From contig NZ_AOCN01000015.1 in NCBI RefSeq assembly GCF_000350525.1, positions 186,001-250,000 on the forward strand: 64,000 nucleotides of DNA, read 5' to 3'. This DNA is from Leucobacter salsicius M1-8. GTDB lineage: Bacteria; Actinomycetota; Actinomycetes; Actinomycetales; Microbacteriaceae. The notes beneath the pieces are model-generated. The model was not told the origin of the DNA, ran no database searches, and worked only from the letters and a program-made list of their open reading frames with translations. The translations under genes and the position numbers were made by a program. This document shows, piece by piece, positions 50,428-59,384 of this stretch (the stretch's first letter is position 1; the number at the start of each line of letters is the position of its first letter).

Positions 50428-52623
50428 CTAGCGCGCACCCGCCTTTTTGGCGCGGCGCAGCTCGTGCAGAATCGGTTCGGTGTAGCCCGAGGGCTGCGAG
50501 GCGCCCTTCACGATGAGGCGACGGGCAGCCTCGAACGCGACGCCGGGCGACTGCCCGTCGGCCCCGAGCAGCGCCTCATAGCCAGAATCGCCTGCGTTCT
50601 GGCGGTCGACGACCGCGCTCAACCGCCGCAGCGCCTCGTCGACCTGGGCCTCGCTGATGACGCCGTGCGCGAGCCAGTTCGCGAGCAGCTGGGCCGAGAT
50701 GCGCAGGGTTGCGCGATCCTCCATCAGCCCGACGTCGTCGATATCGGGCACCTTGGAACAGCCGATGCCCTGGTCGATCCAGCGCACCACGTAGCCGAGG
50801 ATTGACTGCGCGTTACCGGCCAGCTCACGCTCGACCACCTCGGGAGTGAGGTCGCCCGGGCTCGCGAGCGGCAGCTCGAGCAGTTCGGCGAGGCTGGCCG
50901 CGTCCGCCGCCGCGTCGAACGCGGGAATCGCGGCGCGCGCCGCGAACGCGTCGACCTGGTGGTAGTGGGTCGCGTGCAGCGTCGCGGCGGTGGGTGACGG
51001 CACCCAGGCCGTCGAGGCTCCCGTGCGCACGTGGCCGATCTTCTGCTCTAGTAGGTCGTGCATGAGATCGGGGGCCGCCCACATGCCCTTCCCGATCTGG
51101 GCGTGCCCGGTGAGCCCGCAACTGGCGCCAATTGCGACGTTGCGAGCCTCGTACGCGCTCAGCCACGGGCGGGTACGCACCGCAGCCTTGGGCAGGAACG
51201 GGCCCGCCTGCATCGACGTGTGAATCTCGTCGCCGGTGCGGTCGAGAAACCCGGTGTTGATGAACACCACGCGCTCGGGCACCGCGGCGATGCACGCCGC
51301 GAGGTTGACCGAGGTGCGGCGCTCCTCGTCCATAATGCCGACCTTCAGCGTCAGAGCCGGCAGCCCGAGCAGCTGCTCGACGCGGGCAAACAGCTCGGCC
51401 GTGAAGGCTACCTCGTCGGGGCCGTGCATCTTGGGCTTCACGATGTAGACGGAGGGGGTGCGCGAGTTCGCAAGCTCACCGCGCAGGTCGTCGAGCGAAC
51501 CGAGTGCCGTCATGATCGCGTCGACGATTCCCTCGGGGGCCCACTCACCGGCGGCATCAATGATCGAGTCGCCGGTCATCAGGTGGCCCACGTTGCGCAC
51601 GAACAACACCGAACGCCCGGGCAGTGTGAGCGTGCCGCCCGCGGCAGCGGTGTACTCGCGGTCGGGGTGCATGCGGCGCGTAAAGGTCGTGCCTGCCTTC
51701 GAGATCTCCTCGGTGAGCGTGCCGGCCATGAGCCCGCGCCAGTTGCGGTAGCCGAGCGCCTTGTCCTCGGCGTCCACGGCCGCGACCGAGTCCTCGAGGT
51801 CCATGATCGTGGTGAGTGCAGACTCGAGCACGATGTCCTGCACCCCCGCCGCATCGCTCGCACCGATCTGGCCGCCCGCATCGATGACGATCTCGAGGTG
51901 CAGGCCGTGGTGCACGAGCAGAATCTTCTCGGGCGCCGTGGCGCTGCCGGTGTATCCGGCGAACGCGGCCCCGTCGGCGAGGTGGGCTGACTGGCCACCG
52001 ATCAGGACGACGCGCAGTTGCCCGTCGGCGACGGTGTATCCCGCGGCGTCGGCGTGACTCGCGGGCTGGCCGCCGTCGGTCACGAGGGGCGCCGCAGTGT
52101 CGAGCAGTTGCCGCCCGCGCGCGATCACCTCGGCACCGCGCGCCGGGTTGTACGCCGCCCCGGGCGCAAGATCGCCCTCCCGTGGCACCGCATCGGTGCC
52201 ATAGAGCGCGTCGTAGTACGACCCCCAGCGCGCATTCACGGCATTGAGCGCGAACCGGGCATTGAGAATCGGCACGACCAGCTGTGGCCCGGCCTGCTCG
52301 GCAACCTCCGCCGCGACGTTCTCAGTCGATACCGACACCGCAGTGGGCGCGGGTACGAGGTAGCCAATGCGCGTCAGAAACTCGCGATACTGCGCCGGAT
52401 CAGGCTGGCCCGGGTGCTCACGATGGTAAGCGTCGATCTGCGACTGCAGTTCGTCACGCACCAGTAGTAGCTCGGCATTGCGCGGTGCAAAGTCGTCGAG
52501 GATCTCGCCGACTCCACACCAGAAAGCGGTTGCATCGAGGCCGTGCGCAGCGAGGCTTTCTTCGGCGAACTCGGCGATGGGCTTCGCGACAGACAAATTG
52601 GCGCGGTCAACGTAAGCGGTCAT
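50428..52623 (-). CDS. glcB: Malate synthase G
   Basis: 731 residues, the normal length for isoform G. It condenses glyoxylate with acetyl-CoA to malate. Blocks include 'EILDDFAPRNAELLLVRDEL', 'NARFALNAVNARWGSYYDAL', 'TIMDLEDSVAAVDAEDK' (metal Glu/Asp), 'MNRKMHPDREY'-like 'FTRRMHPDREYTAA', 'KVGIMDEERRTSVNL' and 'CSKVPDIDDVGLMEDRATLR'. No isocitrate lyase gene is in the window. It is divergent from an IclR regulator, which is a common arrangement for glyoxylate use. Confidence 0.96.
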   Translation of the reverse strand: MTAYVDRANLSVAKPIAEFAEESLAAHGLDATAFWCGVGEILDDFAPRNAELLLVRDELQSQIDAYHREHPGQPDPAQYREFLTRIGYLVPAPTAVSVSTENVAAEVAEQAGPQLVVPILNARFALNAVNARWGSYYDALYGTDAVPREGDLAPGAAYNPARGAEVIARGRQLLDTAAPLVTDGGQPASHADAAGYTVADGQLRVVLIGGQSAHLADGAAFAGYTGSATAPEKILLVHHGLHLEIVIDAGGQIGASDAAGVQDIVLESALTTIMDLEDSVAAVDAEDKALGYRNWRGLMAGTLTEEISKAGTTFTRRMHPDREYTAAAGGTLTLPGRSVLFVRNVGHLMTGDSIIDAAGEWAPEGIVDAIMTALGSLDDLRGELANSRTPSVYIVKPKMHGPDEVAFTAELFARVEQLLGLPALTLKVGIMDEERRTSVNLAACIAAVPERVVFINTGFLDRTGDEIHTSMQAGPFLPKAAVRTRPWLSAYEARNVAIGASCGLTGHAQIGKGMWAAPDLMHDLLEQKIGHVRTGASTAWVPSPTAATLHATHYHQVDAFAARAAIPAFDAAADAASLAELLELPLASPGDLTPEVVERELAGNAQSILGYVVRWIDQGIGCSKVPDIDDVGLMEDRATLRISAQLLANWLAHGVISEAQVDEALRRLSAVVDRQNAGDSGYEALLGADGQSPGVAFEAARRLIVKGASQPSGYTEPILHELRRAKKAGAR

Positions 52624-52699
52624 GCGGGGCTCCTATGCGCAGCAAAAGTATTGGGCTAATGCCTTCACGATAGGGTGGGCCTCGCGTTTGTGAAGCGCG

Positions 52700-52718
52700 A
52701 ATTTCGCATGGTGGAATT
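52700..52718. promoter_or_regulatory. Candidate IclR operator between glcB and iclR
   Basis: AATTTCGC-ATG-GTGGAATT is an imperfect palindrome (six of eight positions per half) in the 134-bp divergent region. It is 77 bp from the glcB start and 40 bp from the regulator start. Its form resembles AT-flanked IclR-family boxes; binding is inferred. Confidence 0.45.
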
Positions 52719-52757
52719 GTGCGGAGTGGTCGGCGTGTTGCGAGGAGGCACCACAGC

Positions 52758-53537
52758 ATGGATTCAGCACCAGAGCGCGTACCCGCCTCTGGCGGGGTGC
52801 AGTCGGTGTCGCGCGCATTCGGGCTGCTCGAGGCGCTCGCCGATGCACACGAGCCACTGGCGCTTGCCGACGTTGCGGCCACCGCAGGGCTGCCCGTGCC
52901 GACCGCGCACCGGCTACTGCGTACCCTGCATGACCTCGGCTACGTGCGACAGCTCGAGAGCCGGGAGTACGCGCTGGGTGCGGGCCTCATTGGCTTGGGG
53001 GAGCGTGCGCGGCCGGCGTTGGCGGAGCGGGCCGCGCCCGTGCTCGTGCGACTCGAGGAAGTTGCGGGGGAGACCGCGAATCTCGCGACCCTCGACGGCG
53101 ATCTCGTGAGCTACATTGCACAGGTGCCGTCACGGCACCGCATGCGCATGTTCACCGAAGTGGGGCGGCGTGTGCTGCCGCACGCGAGTGGGGTGGGTAA
53201 GGCGATGATGTCGCTGCTGCCCGAGGGGCGGGTGCGCGCCCTCGTCGCACGCACGGGGCTGCCACGGTACACCGCGACCACTCACACAACCGTCGACGAT
53301 CTGCTGCAGGATCTGGCGGATACCCGCCGGCGGGGGTTCGCGATCGACGACGGTGAGCAAGAAGTAGGGGTGCGGTGCATCGCCGTGGCTGTGCCGGGCC
53401 ACAATGTACCCGCAGCGGTGTCCATCTCTGGGCCCAGCGTGCGCATGACCGATGAGGTCGTGCGGACTGCGGTTGCCGAGCTTATCCGAGCGGCCAAGGG
53501 GCTCCAAGGCGGTTTGAGGACCCAAGCGATACCCTAG
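52758..53537 (+). CDS. IclR family transcriptional regulator
   Basis: 259 residues. The N-terminal winged helix-turn-helix (about 15-75: 'VQSVSRAFGLLEALADA', 'LALADVAATAGLPVPTAHRL') and the C-terminal effector domain (about 85-250: 'LVSYIAQVPSRHRMRMFTEV', 'PHASGVGKAMMSLLPE', 'GFAIDDGEQEVGVRCIAVAV') are standard. The ATG at 52758 follows GAGGAGG; upstream in-frame sequence is not conserved. It probably controls the divergent malate synthase gene in response to glyoxylate or a related acid. Confidence 0.93.
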   Translation: MDSAPERVPASGGVQSVSRAFGLLEALADAHEPLALADVAATAGLPVPTAHRLLRTLHDLGYVRQLESREYALGAGLIGLGERARPALAERAAPVLVRLEEVAGETANLATLDGDLVSYIAQVPSRHRMRMFTEVGRRVLPHASGVGKAMMSLLPEGRVRALVARTGLPRYTATTHTTVDDLLQDLADTRRRGFAIDDGEQEVGVRCIAVAVPGHNVPAAVSISGPSVRMTDEVVRTAVAELIRAAKGLQGGLRTQAIP

Positions 53538-53541
53538 AGGG

Positions 53542-54813
53542 GTGACTTCTCCCCACGGGCTTCGCATCATTCCCGTCTCTGATCGTGCTTGGCTCATGGC
53601 TGCCCTCGGCGATGCACTCGCCGGCGGCGCTCCGATCCTGCCGGTGAACGACGCGCACACTGACGACTCCACAGCCGATGACACCGGGCCCAGCGCCGAC
53701 CTTCCCGGCGGCACCGCGGTCGTAATCCGCACCTCGGGGTCAAGTGGTGTGCCCAAATCCGTCGCGCTTTCCGCGGCCGCCCTGCGTGCGAGCGCCGAGG
53801 CGACTCACGAACGCCTCGGGGGGCCCGGTCAGTGGCTCGTCGCGCTGCCCGCCCAGCTGATCTCGGGCCTCCAGATGCTTGTGCGCAGCGCAGTGGCCGG
53901 CACGTCTCCCGTGTTCTTTGATGGACCCTTCGTGCCCGAGGCGCTGCTCGAAACTGCCGAGGCCATGACGCACGAGCGCCGCTACATTTCGCTCGTGCCG
54001 GTGCAGCTGGCGCGCGTGCTCGACCTTGCTGAACGTGACGAAGACGCGGCAGAAGTGTTTCGTCGGTTCGACGCGGTACTCGTTGGCGGGCAAGCCGTGA
54101 CGCTTGAGCTGCGACGCCGCGCCCACGCCCTCGGCGTCGCCCTCAAGCGCAGCTACGGCATGAGCGAGACCGCCGGCGGATGCGTCTACGACGGCGTCGA
54201 GATCGGCGACACGCTCGTGCGCATCCGCGGTGGCGAGGTGCAGCTCGCGGGCCCCGCGCTCGCGCTCGGCTACGTCGGCGACGACAACCTTACGAACGAA
54301 CACTTCATCACCGAGCCCTCGGGCGAGCGGTGGTACCGCACGGGCGACGCGGGTGAACTGCTCGGCGGCATGCTGACCGTCACTGGACGTCTCGATCGTG
54401 TCATCATCTCGGGTGGCATCAACGTCTCGCTCGACGAGGTCGAGCGGATCGTGCGCGCGTTGCCAGGGTGGGGCGAAGCGGTCGCGCTCGGAGTTCCGGA
54501 TCGCGACTGGGGCGAGCGAGTACACCTCGTGCGCGCCATCTCCGCCAACTCAAACACGACCAATGCGCACGAGGCCGGCGCGGAAGCTGCTGGGGTCGCG
54601 ACCGCGAGCTTCGCGGAGGCGGGGGAGAGGATCCGGGCGGCGCTCGGTGTTGCCGCTGTACCCGTGGGCGAAAGCACTGTGGACGCGATCCCGCGGCTTG
54701 CCGGAGAGAAGCCTGACCTCGTGGCACTCGCAGCGCGCTGCGGCCTAGGCGCCCCTGAGTCCACTCCAGCCGTACCCACATCACAGATCAACCACACAAA
54801 GGAGCAGGCGTGA
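53542..54813 (+). CDS. menE: o-Succinylbenzoate--CoA ligase
   Basis: 423 residues, an adenylating enzyme shorter than the usual 450-490 as in Actinobacteria. 'VIRTSGSSGVPKSVALS' is the P-loop, 'LKRSYGMSETAGG' is A5, 'WYRTGDAGEL' is A7 and 'GRLDRVIISGGINVSLDEVE' is A8. The A10 Lys is expected in the 'IPRLAGEKPDLVAL' block. It activates o-succinylbenzoate for MenB. The GTG start is just four bases after the iclR stop. The C-terminus overlaps menA by four bases (GTGA). Confidence 0.93.
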   Translation: MTSPHGLRIIPVSDRAWLMAALGDALAGGAPILPVNDAHTDDSTADDTGPSADLPGGTAVVIRTSGSSGVPKSVALSAAALRASAEATHERLGGPGQWLVALPAQLISGLQMLVRSAVAGTSPVFFDGPFVPEALLETAEAMTHERRYISLVPVQLARVLDLAERDEDAAEVFRRFDAVLVGGQAVTLELRRRAHALGVALKRSYGMSETAGGCVYDGVEIGDTLVRIRGGEVQLAGPALALGYVGDDNLTNEHFITEPSGERWYRTGDAGELLGGMLTVTGRLDRVIISGGINVSLDEVERIVRALPGWGEAVALGVPDRDWGERVHLVRAISANSNTTNAHEAGAEAAGVATASFAEAGERIRAALGVAAVPVGESTVDAIPRLAGEKPDLVALAARCGLGAPESTPAVPTSQINHTKEQA

Positions 54814-55784
54814 GTCACCCGAAGGATCGACGTAACTCGGGTAACCCCGCAGTGCGGGCCGCGGCCGAACACCTTGTCGAAGCCGGCATGGCACCCACGA
54901 TCACCTGGCGCAACTGGGTCGGTGGGGCGCGGCTGCGCACCTTGCCGCTCGCGATTGCACCGATCGCGGCAGGATCCGGCATCGCCGTCATGCTGCGGGG
55001 GTTCTCGTGGCCCCTGACGCTCCTGGCCCTCGCCGTCGCCGTGTTTCTGCAGATCGGCGTGAACTACGCCAACGACTACTCCGACGGTATTCGTGGCACC
55101 GACGAGCATCGAGTGGGGCCCGCGCGTCTGACCGGATCGGGGCTCGTGAATCCCAAGAAGGTGCTGGCGCTCGCGCTGACCTTCTTCGCGCTGGCAGCGG
55201 TCTCGGGTCTCATTGCCGTCGTGCTGAGCGGCCGCTGGTGGTTCCTGGCGCTCGGTGTGCTCGCCATCGTGGCGGCCTGGTTCTACACCGGGGGCAAGCG
55301 CCCGTATGGCTACGCCGGGCTCGGCGAGGTGATGGTGTTCATCTTCTTCGGCCTCGTCGCGACGGTCGGCACTGTCTACTTGCAGACCGATATTCAGGCG
55401 CAGGAGGTGTGGTTCGCGGGCGCCGGAGTGGGGCTCTTTGCCGTCGCCGTGCTCGTGATCAACAACGTGCGCGACATCGATACCGACATTCTGGCGGGCA
55501 AGCGCACGCTCGCCGTGCGCATGGGCGACCGCGCGTCACGCATCCTGTTCGTGGTGTGCGTGCTGCTGCCGTTCGCGGTGCCCGGCATCTACGTGATGGT
55601 CTACCCGGCCATGATCTTCGTCTGGCTCGTGCTGTTCATCGCGGTGCCGTGCGCGATCATCGCGCTCACCGCGAAGACGCCCAAGGAGCTCGTTCTCGTG
55701 CTGCAGCTGACCAGCCTGGCGGCACTCGCCTACGGCGTGATGCTCGGAATCGGCTTTGGGATGGCGGGTGGCCTGACCGCGTAG
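54810..55784 (+). CDS. menA: 1,4-Dihydroxy-2-naphthoate polyprenyltransferase
   Basis: A UbiA-superfamily membrane protein of 324 residues with eight or nine helices. The first Asp-rich motif is in 'VNYANDYSDGIRGTDEHRVG' with 'PARLTGSGLV', and the second is 'NNVRDIDTDILAGKRTLAVR'; both bind magnesium and the polyprenyl diphosphate. It attaches the isoprenoid tail to DHNA, giving demethylmenaquinone. The N-terminal 40 residues are cytosolic and basic. Translation is coupled to menE. Confidence 0.96.
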   Translation: MSHPKDRRNSGNPAVRAAAEHLVEAGMAPTITWRNWVGGARLRTLPLAIAPIAAGSGIAVMLRGFSWPLTLLALAVAVFLQIGVNYANDYSDGIRGTDEHRVGPARLTGSGLVNPKKVLALALTFFALAAVSGLIAVVLSGRWWFLALGVLAIVAAWFYTGGKRPYGYAGLGEVMVFIFFGLVATVGTVYLQTDIQAQEVWFAGAGVGLFAVAVLVINNVRDIDTDILAGKRTLAVRMGDRASRILFVVCVLLPFAVPGIYVMVYPAMIFVWLVLFIAVPCAIIALTAKTPKELVLVLQLTSLAALAYGVMLGIGFGMAGGLTA

Positions 55785-55799
55785 CCGATGGCGGCCGAG

Positions 55800-56111
55800 C
55801 TAGCCGCGCGGCGCGGCGTCGGAGTCGACGGCGCCTTCGTCGAGCGCTGAGTCCTCTTCGATGTCGTCTTCGGTGCGGTCGCGGTTGCGCCAGTCGACGA
55901 TGCTCTGTGCGGCCTCGGCGCGCGGGCGCGACAGGAAGATCACCGACAGGGAGAGACTAATCAGTGCCGCCAGCACAGCGGCGACACCGCCCGAGAGCGC
56001 TAGTGAGAACTGCAGCTGCAGTCCGAGCCAGTAGATGATGCCAAAGGGCACCACAAAAAACAGCAGACGCAACGACACATACTTGATCCAGGCAGAACGG
56101 CTCGATTTCAC
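55800..56111 (-). CDS. DUF4229 family small membrane protein
   Basis: 103 residues with two transmembrane helices (about 14-32 and 37-60) after a basic start, and an acidic C-terminal tail rich in Asp/Glu. 'YVSLRLLFFVVPFGIIYWL' and 'SLSVIFLSRPRAEAAQSI' match the DUF4229 pattern of Actinobacteria, often found beside men genes. Function unknown. It is convergent with menA with a 15-bp gap. Confidence 0.85.
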   Translation of the reverse strand: MKSSRSAWIKYVSLRLLFFVVPFGIIYWLGLQLQFSLALSGGVAAVLAALISLSLSVIFLSRPRAEAAQSIVDWRNRDRTEDDIEEDSALDEGAVDSDAAPRG

Positions 56112-56193
56112 CCGTCCGAGTTTACCCGCGCCGCCTGAGCAACTGCGGAGGGCTGTCAGCGCTCACACCCCTCCATGCGAGTAACATGGGGGT

Positions 56194-56640
56194 ATGGTGC
56201 GATTCGCAATTATCGGGATCGTCATCGCCGTGGCATTTTCGCTTTATGCGCTCGTCGACGCGGCGATGACTGACCACAACCGTGCCCGTGGAGTGGCGAA
56301 GCCAGTGTGGGTCGTGCTCATCGTCGTGCTCCCGGTGCTCGGAGGAATCCTCTGGTTTGTGATCGGCAAGGGTGACGGTTCCGAGGTGCGCCGCAACGCC
56401 CCCGATGACGACCCCCGCTTCACCGGTACGAAGCTATCGAGCAGCGAGCTCAACACTCACATGGCAGATCTCGAGAAGCGTCTGCGTGAACTCGATGACG
56501 AGGTATTTCCCGGTGAGGGAAACGAAGGCAACGAGCCGAACGGCGGCAACCCCGGCGACTCGGGTACTCCCGAAACCCCGGGCGACTCGCGCACTGACGA
56601 CCCGAAGGGCACTCGCCCCGACGGGGACGCCAAGCTGTGA
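56194..56640 (+). CDS. PLDc_N-domain membrane protein
   Basis: 148 residues. Two transmembrane helices (about 5-23 and 38-58) form the phospholipase-D N-terminal-like domain: 'YALVDAAMTDHNRARGVAKP' and 'WVVLIVVLPVLGGILWFVIG'. A hydrophilic tail contains a short coiled segment ('MADLEKRLRELDDEV') and a Gly/Asn/Asp/Pro-rich low-complexity end. No catalytic HKD motif is present, so it is not a phospholipase. It overlaps menD by four bases and commonly accompanies it in Actinobacteria. Confidence 0.88.
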   Translation: MVRFAIIGIVIAVAFSLYALVDAAMTDHNRARGVAKPVWVVLIVVLPVLGGILWFVIGKGDGSEVRRNAPDDDPRFTGTKLSSSELNTHMADLEKRLRELDDEVFPGEGNEGNEPNGGNPGDSGTPETPGDSRTDDPKGTRPDGDAKL

Positions 56641-58418
56641 CCGCGCCTGCCGCCTCTTCGATCTTCGCGGTTGAGTTTCTTGCAGAGCTCGTGCGTCGCG
56701 GGGTGCAAGACGTCGTCGTCTGCCCCGGATCGCGCTCGCAGGCGCTCGCGCTTGCCGCTGCCGCGGCGGAGCAGGCGGGAGCAATCAGGCTGCACGTGCG
56801 CGTGGACGAGCGCTCCGCCGGATTCTTCGCGCTCGGCGTTGCACGTGAAACGGGGCTGCCCGCGCCGGTTGTTGTGACGAGCGGAAGCGCCGTCGCCCAC
56901 CTACTGCCCGCTGCCCTCGAGGCACATGAGTCGCGCGTGCCAATGATGTTCTTGACGGCCGACCGGCCAGCAGACATGCGCGGAATTCGCGCCAACCAGA
57001 CCACGGACCAGGCCCACATGCTCGGCCAGGCCGCACGTCTCTCGCTCGACATTCCGCCGCCGGAATATGCCTCCAACGGTGACCTGGTACGCACGGATGG
57101 CCGCGATCCGGCGACGCTGGCGCCGCTCGCTTTTGCCGCCTCGCTCGGCATGCCGGGCCGGGCGCCCGCTGGCCCTGTGCAGCTCAACCTCGCGTTTACG
57201 GAGCCGCTGTCGGGAACCCGTGGTTTCGACGCGATGATCGCGCAGGGTTTCGTGGCTGCGGCTGCAGAGGGCCAGATCGCCCGAGAGCAGCGCAAGGCGG
57301 CACTAGAGCAGGCCCCCGGTGATGCGCCCGAAGGAACATACGTGCATGAGGGGGACGCCCTCGCCGTGGTGATCGCGGGCGCCGAAGCTGGACCCGAGGC
57401 CGAGGAATTCGCGCATGCCGCCGGACTGCCGCTGCTCGCCGAAGCAGTGAGCGGATCCCGATACGGGCGCGAAGCTATTGCGGGGTATGCAACCCTGATA
57501 GACGATCCCAGCGTTGGCGCGCTCATCGAGCAGGCCATCGTGTTTGGACACCCCACGCTGACGCGACAGATTCCAGCGCTGCTCAAGCGCGATGACGTTG
57601 AGGTCATAGTGGTCGATCCTCACACGGGCACAGATCACTACGACCCCTCACGAGATGCACGCGTCGTGCGTGCGGCACGCGTGGGCGCAGGTCACGAGCC
57701 GCGCGCGCTGCGTGGCTGGCTCGGCGCTTGGCTCAAGGCTGATCGAGAGCTGCAGCGCGAGCGCACGACGGTTCACGAACGAGACATCGAGGCCGCATTC
57801 GCGACGGGCTATAAGGAGCGCAGCTCGTACGCCCGCGCCGAGGTGGCGGTCATGCGCGAGCCGGTCACCCGCGAGATGCTCGCCGAGAGTGTCTGGCGGG
57901 CAAGCTGGCCGCATGATCGCCTGGTTGTGGCCGCATCGAGCCTGGTGAGAGTGCTCGACCGTCAAGGCCAGCCTCGAAAAGTCAACGTGCACGCGAACCG
58001 CGGGCTCGCGGGCATTGATGGCACCGTCGCGACCGCGCGCGGCGTCGCTGCGGCTAGCCAGCTCGCGGCGGATCCACGGCTCGCGGCGGGGACCACACGC
58101 GTGCTGATTGGGGATCTCGCTCTTCTGCATGACGCCGGATCGCTGATGCTCACCGACGGTGAGCCCCGCCCCCGCCTGCAGCTGTTTGTGGCGAACGACG
58201 GCGGTGGCTCGATCTTCGATGGTCTGGAAGTCGCAGAATCCACGAACGAGGCAAACTTTGTTCGTGTCATGTCGACGCCGCAGCAGCTGTCGCTCGAACA
58301 GCTGGCGCAGGCCTATGGCTGGGATTATTTGCGGGTTGAGACCCGGGGTGAGCTCGATGAGCTCCTCACCGCGCAGGTGACGGGGCCGACCCTCATCGAG
58401 ATTCCTATCGCGCGCTGA
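56637..58418 (+). CDS. menD: 2-Succinyl-5-enolpyruvyl-6-hydroxy-3-cyclohexene-1-carboxylate synthase
   Basis: A thiamine-diphosphate enzyme of 593 residues: isochorismate plus 2-oxoglutarate gives SEPHCHC. The N-terminal block 'VVCPGSRSQALALAAAAA' has Ser where SPL is usual (commonly PGSRSxPL), 'DERSAGFFALGVARETG' carries the catalytic Glu, 'VTSGSAVAHLLPAALEAHES' follows, and 'LTADRPADMRGIRANQTTDQ' is diagnostic. 'ANRGLAGIDGTVATARGVAA' and 'LFVANDGGGSIFDGLEVAES' form the ThDP/Mg site. Start GTG at 56637. Confidence 0.95.
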   Translation: MTAPAASSIFAVEFLAELVRRGVQDVVVCPGSRSQALALAAAAAEQAGAIRLHVRVDERSAGFFALGVARETGLPAPVVVTSGSAVAHLLPAALEAHESRVPMMFLTADRPADMRGIRANQTTDQAHMLGQAARLSLDIPPPEYASNGDLVRTDGRDPATLAPLAFAASLGMPGRAPAGPVQLNLAFTEPLSGTRGFDAMIAQGFVAAAAEGQIAREQRKAALEQAPGDAPEGTYVHEGDALAVVIAGAEAGPEAEEFAHAAGLPLLAEAVSGSRYGREAIAGYATLIDDPSVGALIEQAIVFGHPTLTRQIPALLKRDDVEVIVVDPHTGTDHYDPSRDARVVRAARVGAGHEPRALRGWLGAWLKADRELQRERTTVHERDIEAAFATGYKERSSYARAEVAVMREPVTREMLAESVWRASWPHDRLVVAASSLVRVLDRQGQPRKVNVHANRGLAGIDGTVATARGVAAASQLAADPRLAAGTTRVLIGDLALLHDAGSLMLTDGEPRPRLQLFVANDGGGSIFDGLEVAESTNEANFVRVMSTPQQLSLEQLAQAYGWDYLRVETRGELDELLTAQVTGPTLIEIPIAR

Positions 58419-58460
58419 CCTCGTCGCCGATAGGCTGATCCCGCTAACAGGGAGGTCGCA

Positions 58461-59369
58461 ATGACGCACGCACTCGAACAGGAAATCGGCGGTCGAACAT
58501 CGACCGACAGGTTTTGGCAGCACGATGTCGCTGACCTATTGCGCGTGGGACCGGGGTTCGACCTGAGAGATATCGACCCCTCCGCTACCCTCGGCACGGC
58601 CGGCACCAAAGGCGAGGGCCAATCGGAGCTAGATCGCGCCACCCAACATATGCGGGAGCTGCAAGAACAACTCTACGCGTTGAGTTGGACGGGCTCGCGA
58701 GACCGCGTGCTCGTGGTGCTGCAGGCGATGGATGCCGCTGGCAAGGGCGGGCTTGTCAACCATGTCTTCGGCGGGCTCGAGCCCTACGGACTCGAACTCA
58801 CCGCGTTTAAGGCGCCAACGGCCCAGGAACGCGCGCACGACTTTCTGTGGCGAGTGGAGCCTCACGTCCCCGCGCCAGGCAGCATCGGCCTGTTCGACCG
58901 CTCGCACTACGAGGATGTGCTCGTGCAGCGCGTGCACCAGCTTGCGCCGCCCGAGGAGATCGAGCGCCGGTACGGCGCAATCAATGATTTCGAGCACCGG
59001 ATCACGGACGACGGCGTGCGGATCGTGAAAATCATGCTGCATATCTCGCCCGATGAGCAGTACCGTCGGCTTGCGGCCCGGCTGGATACCCCGCACAAGC
59101 TGTGGAAGTACAGCCCGAGTGACACCAGCGAGCGGTCGCGATGGAGCGACTATATGGAAGCGTTTCAGATCGCGATCGACCGCACGAACACGCCCCACGC
59201 ACCCTGGCACGTCGTGCCGGCCAACGAGAAGTGGTACGCCCGGGTTGCGGTGCAGCGCATCGTCTTGATGGAGCTAGAAAAGCTCAATCTCCACTGGCCA
59301 GCCGCCGAGTACGACGTGAGTGAAGAAATTTCGCGGCTCAATGCGACGCGCGAGCTGCGCTGGCCCTAG
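58461..59369 (+). CDS. Polyphosphate kinase 2 family protein
   Basis: 302 residues with Walker A 'LQAMDAAGKGGLVNHVFGGL', lid and 'GLFDRSHYEDVLVQRVHQLA' (Walker B), typical of the PPK2 family. 'KIMLHISPDEQYRRLAARLD' and 'WHVVPANEKWYARVAVQRIV' are also family blocks. PPK2 enzymes phosphorylate nucleoside mono- or diphosphates with polyphosphate; which class this is cannot be settled by eye. It interrupts the men gene series between menD and menF. Confidence 0.92.
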   Translation: MTHALEQEIGGRTSTDRFWQHDVADLLRVGPGFDLRDIDPSATLGTAGTKGEGQSELDRATQHMRELQEQLYALSWTGSRDRVLVVLQAMDAAGKGGLVNHVFGGLEPYGLELTAFKAPTAQERAHDFLWRVEPHVPAPGSIGLFDRSHYEDVLVQRVHQLAPPEEIERRYGAINDFEHRITDDGVRIVKIMLHISPDEQYRRLAARLDTPHKLWKYSPSDTSERSRWSDYMEAFQIAIDRTNTPHAPWHVVPANEKWYARVAVQRIVLMELEKLNLHWPAAEYDVSEEISRLNATRELRWP

Positions 59370-59384
59370 CGCGGCTGCGTCAGG

